Below are positions 13,005 to 24,554 of a stretch of DNA of 64,000 bases, in pieces (within the stretch, counting starts at the first letter, position 1; the number at the start of each line of letters is the position of its first letter). The stretch is from Ganoderma boninense (Eukaryota > Basidiomycota > Agaricomycetes > Polyporales > Polyporaceae). Below the pieces are notes generated by a model that was not told where the DNA came from, made no database searches, and saw only the letters and a program-made list of their open reading frames with translations. Location: positions 426,504 through 490,503 of the forward strand of contig PJEW03000014.1 of the NCBI GenBank assembly GCA_002900995.3, written 5' to 3'. The position numbers were made by a program, and so were the translations under genes.

Positions 13005-13545
13005 ACCTGGTTGTCCTTTAAGTTGAGACCTACGATGTAACCAAAGGTACGTGTTCTATATGCCTTCTTCAATTTACTCCGTGAACCACTGTCATCTTAG
13101 TTTTCATCATGATCACGGAGCGGGACAGCGGCCGGAGCTGTCTGTTTGATGCAAGGGAGTATCCCTTGGGTTTTGGTCACAGGGTGAGCTTCCATTTGAC
13201 GATCACCGCTTGTACCTGGCGCGACATGTTTGTTTCAGGCTACGAACCTTGTATCCTGGGGCTGCTGCGCTGAGCGCCTGGGGCTGCTCATCACCTTCTC
13301 CACAGACAGGCCGCAGGGTAGTGCGTACGTGCGGTCCAAGACGACTTAGTCGAATGGGACGAGGATATACTCAGCATCCTTATAGCCACATTGGAATCGG
13401 ACAACGAAACTTGAGTGGGACGTAGTTGTTAGGGCAGAGGTTCGCTTGCATTGATCTGACGTCGTCTGGTAAGCACCTCACTACGCTGTCCACTTGACCG
13501 CGCATTCATCCGTTGTTCGGCACCCATCTACATTTGACTATTCGC
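13005..13545. other. 541-bp spacer between two inverted MITE copies
   Basis: This single-copy sequence lies between the two MITE copies. It includes a 71-codon plus-strand frame at 13210-13425 that I do not regard as a gene. The spacer plus its inverted flanks could fold into a large stem-loop. Confidence 0.5.
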
Positions 13546-14066
13546 TAAGGCTGAACATAGGTCCAGGTTTCATGCAGTTCAACCTGGCTTGAACCTGGAT
13601 ATTTACCTATAGGTTGTGATCTGTAGGTTACAGGTACTTGTGTTATGAATCAGCCACAAATCTAAATCAGGCATCTTGGAAAAAGTAACCTGGATCTGTA
13701 GGTTTGAGTATGGGTCACTTGTAGGTTGATTCACACTTCAACAGCTAAAAATAGGATAAATTGAAGGCTTTAGTTAATAAATTGTCCTTGTATAGCTTAA
13801 TACTGCATATATAAGCATATTTCTAGCATAGAAAAGACTACTAACACTCAATAATAGACCAAAATCTTAAACAGTAGCTGAGAAAATACTATATTTAGTA
13901 TTCAAATCAAATCAATGATTTGACCTATAACTTATAGGTTTGCTACCTGCAGGTTGTAGGTGAAAAGTTGATTTGATTCATACAGATCCCAATCAAGCTT
14001 TTGAAAGTGGCCAAACCTGCAGGTACAGATCCCAATCAACCATAGGTTGACCTACGTTCAGCCTTA
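13546..14066 (+). mobile_element. hAT-type MITE, copy 2 (521 bp)
   Basis: This is a near reverse complement of copy 1, with ends TAAGGCTGAACATAGGT and CTACGTTCAGCCTTA. The left flank is CTATTCGC. The right flank reads CTA-GTA-TTCGC, which is the same 8-bp target with three extra bases. The length equals that of copy 1. Confidence 0.85.
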
Positions 14067-15650
14067 CTAGTATTCGCACACTTCTTCTCCCTTCTGCCAG
14101 CCCAGTTACGCCAGTCCTGCCCCGTTTTCCTTCTACCTATCCCCGCCGCTCTCATCCACACTTGATCTCCTTCCTTCTCCTGGTATCACTCTTTCACATC
14201 ACTCCACGACCCTCATCGCCTCTTTCCTTCCCTTTCTTCTCATCCCTCCTGACTCCACTACTTTTTGTGTGTTCCACCACCCGCACGCGCGGTGAGCAGT
14301 CTGCCGCCTCATCGCATCCACTCCTCTGCTCACCCCAACCCCATCCGTTTCCTCTCGTCCTCTCCAGTCCACTCTGCTCCACTCTCTACCTTTTTTCTGT
14401 GCCCTCTCGATGCTCCACCTCTATCCACTTCTCCGTTCACCCCAACCCCCATTGGTTTTCTTTCGTCCTCTCCGGTCCACCCTCCACCTCTTTTCTGCTC
14501 CTTCATTATTTCTCGCCATTCCATCCTGTCCATTGACACATCGCTCCCCTTTACATCACTTCTCGCCGGTCCGCTCTTCTAGCTCGCACGTCTACTGTTC
14601 ACCCGCGGCGCTTCGCAGCCCCTTCCATGTGTACTCAATTTCTCGTCCCCAGTGTGCCCTTGCTGCGTCTGTTACATTATCATTCTATCGAGGCTTTGCC
14701 CCCTCTGTTTCCCACGACTAGAATAATTGAAAGCTAGTTTTCCACGACTAGACCAATGTGTGCCCTTGTTGCGTCTGTGACAGTAACCCTTGTTGCGTCT
14801 GTGACAGTAACATTATCATAGTCTTTACCCTCTCTGTTTCCCACAACTAGAATAATTAAAGGCTCATTTATCCCCGATTGCCCACGACTAGACCAATAGC
14901 CGCCTTTCGAACAGGCCAAAAGGCTTGACGCAGCCATCCGAAAGGCTGAATCAGCAACTCATTTTGTCCGGTCAACGCAATGAGACTTTCGGTGTCAATG
15001 CCACTCTTTTCGGACGAGACAAAAGGAGTGTGACACGTAACAGCAGCATCTTCATTTTGTCTAGGCGAAAGGTCGCCCGATGGGATCACTCCACCAAGAC
15101 TTTTAACCCATCCGAAAGGCGCCATGCAGTTGGCATTTCGTCAAAGACAAATGGGGTAGATCTGGGCCAGTTTCCGCCCATCAAAAACTCGTGTAAGCAA
15201 AAAACTTTCATTCGGTCGACAACTCGATCATATTTAGGTTGGCAGCCGGTCATTTGGACGAGACAAATGGGGCAAGAAAGGCATTTGACGCGATTACCAC
15301 CAGCCTCCGCTTTTCAGCAACTTTTCTCCCGTCGAAAACGCCCGGATGCCCGCCGTGCGAGGTCGGTGGGGGCGACGAGCCGGGCACGATGAGCCACTTC
15401 TCCTCCAGGTCCGCGCAGAAGAACTTTGGTGAGTTGTCACCGCTCAGGCCCTCTGCCGCGATGCGGTCCGCGGACGAGATGTCGTGGTTCGGGCGCCAGC
15501 GGCAGGAGCGCGACTCAAATCGCACCAAGCGTGCCTACGAAGAGCAAGCCGACGAATACAGCGGCTTAATTGGATCGCTCTGTTGGCGGGGAGGACCACG
15601 CCAGGTTCATATAGATAAGGTCACGATGGGCGAGCATATAAGTGTAACGT
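14067..15650. repeat. Pyrimidine-rich stretch and direct duplication
   Basis: 14070-14640 is C/T-rich with no credible gene. From about 14654 a unit of roughly 100-140 bp is duplicated in tandem. Each copy contains GTGTGCCCTTG, TGCGTCTGT, CCCTCTGTTTCCCAC and GACTAGAATAATT, and the second copy has a further internal duplication of CCCTTGTTGCGTCTGTGACA. At 14.93-15.25 kb the words CATCCGAAAGGC and ATTTTGTC recur. No gene was recognised. Confidence 0.5.
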
Positions 15651-15651
15651 A

Positions 15652-15920
15652 CTAGCCGTCCACTGCGCGTACGTGGCCTTCAGTCCTGTATCCACCAGTC
15701 TTGAGGAGTGGTTTTGAGATGTTCGGCTCATTCACGTTGATGCTATAGTACCTCGGAAGCATGGGGACAAACGCTCTATGGCAGCCAGCATCCAGAGCCA
15801 TGGCAAGGCAAGCACGACTCCTCCAGACCCTTCTCTGGAAGCCCATCTGAAGAATCGCGTCGCGGAATAGTTGACATGCGAGCGAGAAGTCACAGACAGC
15901 ATCAAGATGCGGTGGTCATG
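15652..15920 (-). CDS. Possible C-terminal exon of an F-box/LRR-type protein
   Basis: The open minus-strand frame runs from about 15920 to a stop at 15652 and reads HLDAVCDFSLACQLFRDAI, then a Leu-poor tail ending KTGGYRTEGHVRAVDG. The pattern of a Leu-containing strand followed by a basic helix resembles the LRR-like C-terminus of basidiomycete F-box proteins. No F-box was found upstream, where an in-frame stop precedes the segment. It could be the last exon of a spliced gene or a fragment; the family call is weak. Confidence 0.25.
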
Positions 15921-16049
15921 ATAGTGGAAGGCGCGATAGGGCGATTGGGGCGAGGATAGTTGGCCGCTCTCTTCTTCGGGGGCGCTAGGCGAGCCCATTC
16001 GAGGCTTCGACACCGACCAGATGGATACCAACGATGAACAGTGAGTAGC

Positions 16050-16953
16050 TATACGCTAGACCCAAACAGATGACTAGGAAGGGCATGACATACCTGGCAC
16101 GGTTTTAATCTCTTTGTTGGACCAGCAGGTGTACACACGAGTGCAACTTATGAAGACCCGCGCTGCGCCGCGTCGAGTTTGAGCATGAACGGGGAGAAGT
16201 ATACGTGGCAGAGGGCTGCTCCTACGAGCTCGAGCGGCTTGGAAGACTCAGCAGCGATGGGACCATGAGCAGGATGTCGTCATGAACATGCCGTGTCAGG
16301 GATTCCGAAGTGCGATCGCAGCCGTTGTGGAGAAGGTCCAGCATGAAAGCTAAAGCGCGCTAGCCATCGGCGTCCGACTGCGGATTGCGTTGCGTGGGAT
16401 ATCTTGCGTCTTCATCTCCACTCGCTCACTAGGTCACGCAATGGACACCTACATGAACTACTTTGACTATTTATGAGTGGGCCAGAGGTAACGACCGGGA
16501 GCCCCGCCATGCCAAGGGTCACGACTAAATTGGTCCAATTTGGTCCCCCAGACCAAATTTGGTCGAGGCGATCAAATAAACCCTAGCCCTACTGCACCCT
16601 AATATGGAAAGAGGCCACCACCAAATACGAGCGCTTAGAGCGCGGAAAGGCTCGCGACGAAGCTCGAGGGCAGACGCACCCGGTTTCGAGGCTTCTGGAG
16701 GACGCATTTGAAAGTAGAAATATGTTGTTATTATACTGAAGTCCTGTTGCTAAGTATCATAGACCATGAGGCAAAATTCAGGGCCCAGCCGCAGGTTGTA
16801 CATAAATGTAATAGTAGAAATTGAGGAGGAAAGAGGGCACATAGCCGAACGGTGCTCCCATCAGTTTAAAGGCGATATCTACCTGTTTAAAACAAGCTCA
16901 AGATAAAGAAAATCGGTGGGGAATCGGGGGGGAATTGTAATCGTGAACGGAGG
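16050..16953. other. Intergenic stretch, one hairpin
   Basis: No gene was recognised. Around 16528-16563 the sequence CAATTTGGTC, a short C-rich loop and GACCAAATTTGG form a small inverted repeat. Confidence 0.35.
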
Positions 16954-18038
16954 CATCAGTAAAACTTGCACCGGTCTGGATGATCTGAGTAAGTACCATC
17001 CCAGACTTTTCAGATCATGTCCAGACATTTCAGCTTGAAATAGCGCCCAGAACCCCCAGACCCACGGTCAGAGATCGCCCGACATACCAGTTCAGACCTC
17101 TGAAATTATTCAGACCTTTCAGACTACGAAGACCAGAGGTGCGGAGCGAGGGTAAGGATAATAACAGGCGACACAGGGGAATTTCGAACATGCTAGACAT
17201 ATCTACGGGCTACTTGGGGGGTCGTAGAGCTTCAGCGCATGGCTGCGCGAGGAGCTTGCTAATATAACTTCAGCCTCTCCGGTGGTACATAACGTGCGGC
17301 CACCAGCGTAGCTAGCGCAACACTGCGAGGTATGCCATATATTATAACCCATATAAAGGGTGCATACGGAGGATATGCAATATACAAACTATCAGGATCA
17401 CTCTAGGATCGCTATGCTAGCGCAGGGGAGTAGCGAGAAATAGAATTAGGGGATATGCCACAGCTATGAGGTCTCGCGAGCCCTCCCTCCCTGCAGGGCC
17501 TCAACACCATGCTTGATAAGTGACAGGAAGGCGGAAAAATGGAAGCAGGAAAGATGGATGATAACGAGGACAAGAGCAACTCAGCGCGGGCGAAGGAGCA
17601 CTGAAACGAGTCCTTCGCCGAGACTCGTCTCACTCTTGTGTGCATGGAAATGCTAAATGTGCGTCCTTAGGACTCACCTAGAACTCGGCGACCTCACTTT
17701 GTGTGGAACTGATATTGTTCCTGCCCCCCTCCCGAGTGCCCCGTCATTCGCATCAGTAACTGGAGTTGCCCACCACTGTCCTGCTACCGCTCCTGGACTT
17801 GATCGGACGCGAGGATTCGAAATGTTCGCAATTTGGCTTGTAAAATGGTCCATGATGGGCATAGAGCGAGACCGGGGGTCGCAAACAGGGCGCATGAGAC
17901 TGGAAGAGGAGAGCGAGAAGATGGAGGTTGAGGTCGGAAGGATAGGCGCCTAATGTCTGGATCTGAAAAAGTCCAAGCGTCTGGATGGGTGGCTGTCCAG
18001 TACTTCCAGACGTTCAGAGATTGTCAGTTTTACTGATG
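16954..18038. mobile_element. Possible non-autonomous inverted-repeat element, 1.1 kb
   Basis: The left end CATCAGTAAAACTTGCA is matched in inverted orientation by the right end, which reads TGTCAGTTTTACTGATG. Both subterminal zones (about 16970-17130 and 17950-18020) are crowded with CAGAC/GTCTG words, as expected for transposase-binding subterminal repeats. No target-site duplication could be read at these borders, and the interior has no recognisable transposase. The 98-codon frame at 17657-17953 is not convincing. Confidence 0.4.
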
Positions 18039-18078
18039 GGGTTGACGCCGGGGAGGAGCAAAGAGTTATACAGGTAGA

Positions 18079-18104
18079 CGCGGCGGCGCGCGCGCGCCGC
18101 CGCG
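18079..18104. repeat. 26-bp perfect GC palindrome
   Basis: A run composed only of C and G reads identically on both strands (CGCGGCGGCGCGC and its complement). It is followed by two direct copies of TCATTTTTCGCCATTTATTAGG about 60 bp apart (near 18114 and 18173). Confidence 0.8.
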
Positions 18105-18369
18105 AGACCCCTCATTTTTTCGCCATTTATTAGGGTGAAAGGAAACACATGGTGAAAGGACACGATTTGTGGCTCATTTTTCGCCATTTATTAGGCCAGA
18201 TTGAAGGACTCGGTGGGAGAGGAAGGTGGCAGGCAGCGCCGCCTTCGGCACCTGCCCACCCTTGGCACCTTTTTGGGCCGCTTCGCGGCCGGGCCCCACC
18301 CTTGGGAATGACTAATTTGCCTAACGACCCTCCCGGAGAAGACTGGGGTTTTTTTCTTCGTTTCTTTCC

Positions 18370-19281
18370 GACGGCATGTACTTATATCGTCTTCCTTAGT
18401 TCTATTGGTAATTACCATTTTACCTGTGCGCAAACCTCTAAGTGGCGGTTACTCGGGAAAGGGGGTCTGTTTGCTAGGGTTCTGATGGTAAGTACTGCCG
18501 GCGCCCCGGAACCGACGGGGCGTTGAGTTAGCATCCAGTCTGCCGCCGCTAATTCCGCTCGGTCAGTCTATTCAGTGCGCTCCCCTTCCTTTGCCGACGA
18601 TCGCCGCCCATGTCCTGCCCGCCGTCGGCGACGATGAGCTCGCCCTTCCCTCCCCCTCCCCTTCCTCTTGGGTCGTTTCGCCCCGTTTCCTTCCACCTCC
18701 TTGTACACACTCGACAGCGCGTGAAGCCTCGAATATCCTGGGACGGCCCCTTTAGCGTTTGCAACTTATGCGCTGAGGCTGTGGGAATGCACTCCCGCAG
18801 CGCTCGGGTGTTGTAGTTAGCGCACGAGGACTGTCCATCAATTCCGCCCATCGCTAAGCGCCCTCCCGCCCCCGCCTTCCTCCGCGCGCTCCTTTCCTCT
18901 GCGATGGATCTCTCGCCAACCTTGCTCGTTCTGGACGCCGCCTCTCAAGGCCATTTCTCGACTCTCGGGAATCTTCTCCGCTGTCTTTCCATGTGTTATC
19001 CACCCCCGTGGATCTCGCTGCAATCATCGTCCAATTTGAATGTTCGTGGCGATTCTAGCGACGTTCGCCGAGATCCCGCCCAACCAGACGCTCTGTCTTT
19101 GCCAGGGCGTTGAGTAATCGCTGCATCAATCACCCGCCAGCAACCTTCTCCTCTCTCCCAGGCACCGCCGTCGCCGACCGTCCGCAGTCTTTCGGACCCT
19201 CCCACTGTAGCGCCGCCCGAGCGTCGCTCCCATCAGCTCCACAGGTGAGTGGGCCGGACACCCTCTAATGTTTCGCCTCAT
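18370..19281. repeat. Left arm of KDZ-flanking inverted repeat
   Basis: This segment is repeated in inverted orientation at about 24555-25432. The alignment by eye covers the whole arm, from CATGTACTTATATCGTCTTCC to the gap, with several 1-bp indels and few substitutions. The inner end is lost in the N run. Relative to the other arm, indels break the open frame here. The arms bracket the KDZ transposase gene and its neighbour and may be very long terminal inverted repeats, or fragments of two oppositely oriented elements. Confidence 0.75.
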
Positions 19282-19381
19282 NNNNNNNNNNNNNNNNNNN
19301 NNNNNNNNNNNNNNNNNNNNNNNNNNNNNNNNNNNNNNNNNNNNNNNNNNNNNNNNNNNNNNNNNNNNNNNNNNNNNNNNN
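19282..19381. other. Assembly gap (100 N)
   Basis: A run of exactly 100 N, the conventional placeholder for a gap of unknown size. It begins inside a long inverted repeat, which is a likely reason for the assembly break. Confidence 0.98.
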
Positions 19382-19833
19382 CGTAACGTCGACGTACCAG
19401 TCGGCCCCATACCAGATCCCTGTTAGAACCCCGACCTTCACCGCATATATCTTCTTCTTCTTATCGGAAGTGAAAATCTTCGAGACCGAGCGGGAGTCTT
19501 TGATCAGCTGCAGCAGCGAGGTCGGGTCGTCCGAGCCGGGGTCCTGAATGCAGGAGACGATCTTCTTGCTGAACGCCTCGACCTTGCGAGCTTCCGTCAG
19601 ACCGAGGGACGTGACGACGATAGGAAGTAGATCGGTATGATAGCCAATCGCGATGTTTTTGGGTCTGCCTAGCGATTAAATGAGGACCAGCAGAGAGGAG
19701 GATGAACGTACCGAGCCTTCAAGATTCCCGTCGTACCCGCGCCTCCGCCAAGGACAACGGTGTATATCGTTGCATCTTGAGCTGTCGTTGGTTCCATGCC
19801 AGTTTGGGGTCCTCGATCCCCCACCGTGACCAT
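19382..19833 (-). CDS. Hypothetical protein, partial, beside KDZ transposase
   Basis: The frame from the ATG at 19833 (or 19797) reads MEPTTAQDATIYTVVLGGG and joins through a 47-nt intron (GTACGT...GGCAG, 19665-19711) to a stop-free exon running into the gap. That exon includes IAIGYHTDLLPIVV, SLLQLIKDSRSVSKIF and YAVKVGVLTGIWYG. The last segment loosely recalls the aromatic/Gly pattern of RNase H1 N-terminal (viroplasmin-like) domains, but I do not claim the family. It lies on the same strand as the KDZ transposase, inside its inverted arms, so it could be a second element-encoded gene or captured cargo. The 3' half is missing in the gap. Confidence 0.5.
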
Positions 19834-20308
19834 TAAATGACGAGAGGGGAGGGGGGGGGAGGGGGGGGGAGGCAAACAAGGAAGGGGGCGAGTGGGAGAG
19901 GGTCGACACAAGGGGCTTTGGAAGATACCCAGGATAGGCGCTCACTTGCAGCTTCAGCTGAAGATATGCGACGCTGCATGTGCGCACACGAGAGCTCTCC
20001 ACTCCTCTTCCGTTCCCGGCCTCCATGGTTGTATGTAAAAATTAGTAAACATTGCACTTATGACCGCGAGGGCCGTGTTGTAGCTGCCGTAAAACTTTGA
20101 GGGGTAGGATTCATTGTATTCATTATCTTCACTAGAAGCCTCTGTACGATGTTTCTTGCAATGTCCGATGTTCGAAAATGAGGTCATGGGTTTTATCGGG
20201 TGTTTGAACGCTTCCATTGATCACACGGGGCCTTGCTAACAGAACGCGAGCATCTTCACGAGGCTGGAGTTACGGAAAACTGTGATATGCGAGGAGGTAA
20301 TACAGGCG

Positions 20309-23300
20309 CTATGTGTGAATTGTAGCGATAAAGTCCGTCAGCGAATTCATCATGATATCCGCATGCTCGTCATCAGGCTCCCCTCCTTCATCCGGGTCTG
20401 CATAATCCCCCTCCCATGACAGTAGTAGATCTAGGGAACAGGTGCGGGGTAGTGCGGGAAGCGGTGCGCCCTCGCGTTGACCGTACGCCATGTTGCCGTG
20501 GAAGTCTGGGTGGTGAAAAATCTTGCGGATTTGAGTAGAAATCACCACATTCGCGTGACGCCGCCGTCGAACATAATCTGCTACAGCTCCGAAGAGGGGG
20601 TCCCGCGTGCGGATGAGATCCTCTAGTACAGCGGCGAAAAGGATCTCTTCGTCGCGAATAGAGGTCATGACCCGCCGAGCCTCAACGCCGACGCGCTCGA
20701 TCTCCTCGCGTGCGCGCTCTACGCGGCTGGACTGGCGCATCAGCTCGCGGATGGCTGGTTCAGCCCATCTCTTCCCCTGCAGATCACCGCGGGTGTCATT
20801 TAAGATCTCGAATTCTTGAAGGAAGCGGTAGTGGGAAACTTTCGTCCAGTCGAGCTCCGGGCGGCACAGAGCGCGCGCAGCGGCGTTATACTTATCCAAC
20901 GCCGAGCGGATCGCGCGGGAGCGCGTTTGCAGGCTTTTAGCTATGTGTCGGCGCACACGGTAGCCTACATGGAGCAGTCAGGTGTAAGACGCGATCCGTA
21001 CGATGAAATCGTTCCTTACCAGTCTGAGCGAGATTCATCTTGTGAAGTTCGAAAAGCCTCTGAACAACCAGACGCTGAAGATTCAATAGCGCGACTTGGT
21101 AGTCACGCGTCGCGATGTATGCCTTTGTGTTGACGTAGTCTGGATCGTTGGGCTCCCACGGCACCTTGACACCGAGGTGAAACTCCATCTCGGCAACATC
21201 GAGCATCAACGCCTTGCGGCGCTGATCAAGATATCTACGGTTGGTCTCGACGCGGCGCGTTTTGGAAGTGTCGGCGGTGTAGTCAGTAGGCCCACTCTCT
21301 GCAGGGAGAAAGGTGACGACGTGGGGGTCTCCTAGGGTCCTCTCAGCGGGTTCGGGCGGTGCGGGGAACGCGAGGCTCTTGGGGCCTGCCTCGAGGAATG
21401 TTTTGGAAGCAATGCCGAGCTGCGCCCTGTGGAGATCATCAGATGAAGTGAACGCACTTTTGCGCCAATCAACGGGGACCTACTCCACACTCCGCAATTC
21501 TTCTAAGGCTTGAACATAGGCGACGGCGTGGAGATGCCGGTCGTCCTCCTTCTGCAGGCTAGCCAAGTACGTCCCCTCCTCCGCCTTGAATCGCGCCAAG
21601 TCCTGAGGGGTGAGCTGAAGCTCACGGAGGCTGTGTGTGACCAGGGTCTCTTTCTCGTTGATGATCTCGCGGGCTTGGATGAAGTTGTCGTAGAGGAATT
21701 TACCGAGAGCGAGGTACCGCTCCTCGTCCCACCGCTGGAAATACATTTGAATTAGCACACGTCGGCGGTACGCGGACGTATACCGGATGATGGGAGCGAG
21801 TTGATTGGAGAGGCTAAATATACGCTCCATGGTTTCGAGATCTTCGAGGCCCATGCCTTTGATGCCGTTCGGATGGTGATGTTGCTGACAGGAGTAGGAG
21901 TGGGAGTATCCGTGGAACGCGTTCACGCATATGCGCGACCCAGAGTCCTTGAATATCTGTCCAAGCTTAGGGCTGCGCTGAAGTGTGCCTTGGAAGGAGC
22001 ACCCAACGTCGAAGGCACAAACCCAGCGGTCACGGAAAACTTCGAGTGCCTTGGCGATGATTGCGAGCGGGTACTTCGCGCTGCCAAGGGAGGGAGTTAG
22101 CGTAATCCGGGAGCAATAAAATCCCATGCTACTCACAGCTCTCCGCTGCGCACCATATCAATGATCCAGAGCGTGATGGCATGACGACATGCAGCAGCGA
22201 ATATTCCAGTCTCCTCAAAAATGTCCCAAGTGCGCTTTTTTTCATCCGCTGCCGCCGCTTTCCAGTTCTTGGTACAGGTAGAGTCGACCGCCTCTGAGCC
22301 ATCTGTAGGGTCTGCTTCGAGAAGTATATTGAGGAGGGGATCGGAAGGCGCAGCGTCGCCAGCAGCGCCAAGGGTCAGCGGCAGGTTCTCGGTTGACGCC
22401 TGACCAGGGTCACCAAGGACAGGCACGCTCGCATCCTCATGGTGGGCGGCGATCGCCATGCCGTCAGTCGACAGGCGGTCCGGAACTGTCTCGACCGCCT
22501 CACCATCCATACCTGGGGAGGGGCGGGAGTCAGGCTGGGGGTGTTCCGCGCTGGTCTCTTCTGCAGATGGGAGATGTTTGGCTACTTCATAGGCATATTC
22601 ATTGACAAAAGACGTAGGCAAGAAGTAATCGTCGTCCTCGAACACCCGCGCGTCAACAGCCTGCCGGCCGCCCGGCCTGCGGACACGCTTCAGGGACACA
22701 TTCCCATCCATGCAGAACATGCGGGAAAATTCGAGGGGAGGCTCGTCGGCAAGCTAACGAGACGCACGGTCAGATGCTTACAACGATTGAATGTGAGGGG
22801 GGATGACGTACGTTATACCCGCATGCTGGGCAGCCGGTGCACGCCCGCCAAGTCGGAGAACCATGGCCGAGAGCTTGGGAGACGCGGCGGTCCACTGCGC
22901 GGAGGAGGACGAGGTAGATGTCGAAGACGTCGGCGAGCGCCGTCCGATATGAGCGCCGGTAAGGAATCTGCGCACTATGAAGTGATCGACACAGGTGCAG
23001 CAGCGAAAGAACTCACAGAATAGTAATGACACATAAGTTTTGTGAAGGCCTCGATGCTGAATGACGCCTTGCACAGCTTGATGCATCGCAAGAGCTCGAG
23101 AGTCTTCAAGGAGATGGCAAGCGATGGCTGATCAGGTGAGGTACCCAGGTATCCGTTGAGGACCAAGGCCTCCGAATGCGACAGAGCCGAAAAGAATGGA
23201 ATTGTCGCCGTCTTGGCAAGAGTGTAGATGTCAAGAACGTGGATTGAGAACGGAGGGGGGGGGATGAAGGAGGTGGTGGCGGCGGCGGTGGCAGCGGCGG

Positions 23301-24076
23301 CGGAGGCGGAGGCGGAGGCGAAGGCGAAGGCGAGGACGGAGATAAGACAACGGATGGCTGGAGGGGTGACTCCCAGAAACAGGAGGACAAGAGGCGAGTG
23401 AGGGTTCCGGAGAGGGCGACGTTGTTGAAGACAAGATGTCAGCTGGAGGTGGGGGTGGGTAGCGGTACCGGATGAACGCGCTGATGAGGCGCGGGAGGAC
23501 TTTTCCCCAGTTCGCTTCCAGACGTTCAAGGCGCCGCCCCCAAGTCCGCTTATCTTCAGCACGTCGAATAAATCGATGTCTACAAAACGATTGAACTTCA
23601 GTCATGATGCATGAACGCACGAGAACGCACCTGAACTGCAATAGATCCCGCATTTGCACCCCCTCGTCCTCATCCTCCTCCACGTCCACCCACTGTGAGT
23701 CGACATCCATCGGATCGTCATTGTCGTTGTCAAAAGCATGGCCGGGATCCTGGGGCGCAACATCTTGCTCCATGATGTCGGAGCTCTCCCCTCGCAAGTC
23801 TTGGACAGCAAGGCGCGTGGTTTCATCCGTCCCTAAGAAAAATCAGCAAAGAAAAGAGCGGTAGGGGGGACAAAGGTACGCACCAATGAGATTGTTGTAC
23901 ATCTGGGTCATCGCGCGTTCGTGATCTTGAGCTATGGCGGTGACTCCGAGTAGTTGCGAGCGATATGTCCGGGGACCCGTGAGTGTTGAAGGTGCACCCT
24001 CGCCATGGTGAGGTGAGGGATAAGGGGAAGGGGCAACAACGCGGACCTTCCGCCAAGCTTTTGGTCGAGGGCCCAT
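20309..24076 (-). CDS. KDZ-family transposase (Kyakuja-Dileera-Zisupton)
   Basis: This is a multi-exon DNA transposase. The ATG at 24076 begins MGPRPKAWRKVRVV. Exons then give QLLGVTAIAQDHERAMTQMY, an acidic linker, TWGRRLERLEANW, LAISLKTLELLRCIKL, IPYRRSYRTALADVFDIYL with a zinc-binding CTGCPACGYN, then FCMDGNVSLKR, then the long KNWKAAAADEKKR...WDIFEETGIFAAACRH block. The catalytic core follows: KYPLAII, AFDVGCSF, RICVNAFHGYSHSYSCQ, GLEDLETMERIFS. These blocks are the KDZ RNase H-fold hallmarks, with the acidic residues in CMDG, AFDVG and the LEDLE block present. The C-terminal exon (20309-20956) is helical. Introns at about 22113, 22760 and 23600 have usual borders, and I saw no internal stop, so it may be intact. 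KDZ elements are expanded in basidiomycetes. Confidence 0.85.
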
Positions 24077-24554
24077 GGTTGAGTGAGGCGGGACGCACTG
24101 CAGGGCCAGACTACAGACGGCATATAAGTATGAGGGTTGGAGGGAGGCGAACACGCGTTCAACACGTTTGAGTGAGACCACGTGCGCGATCGCACAAGGC
24201 CGATCCAAGATTACGATCTGCGCACTATGCGCGCGCGACCACACAACCACTCGCGACCGGTTGTCCACACTCAAGAAATGCCATGGGGGGGAGGGGGGGG
24301 CGCCTCCCCCCCTCCCCCTGTGGCATTCTGCAGGGCTGTTGCTGGCAAGGACTCACGGGGAGGTGGCGCGCGTTGGAAACCACTTGTCCACTGCCATAAA
24401 TCCGTTATCGAGATTGAGGGATCAGACTGCGCGCTCGCGTCGCGCGGCTCCGATACAACATTGCATGTGCGCGATATGATGGTTCAAGTCGGAAGTAAGG
24501 TAAGGGGTGCATAATGCATATATTACATGCACAGACCTTGATGAGCGCGAACAT
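24077..24554. promoter_or_regulatory. KDZ 5' region with G-rich hairpin
   Basis: This is the segment upstream of the KDZ start. At 24278-24327 a G-run block beginning ATGCCATGGGGGG faces a C-run block ending CCCCCTGTGGCAT, forming a near-perfect hairpin of about 22-bp arms that could also adopt a quadruplex. No TATA box was assigned. Confidence 0.4.
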
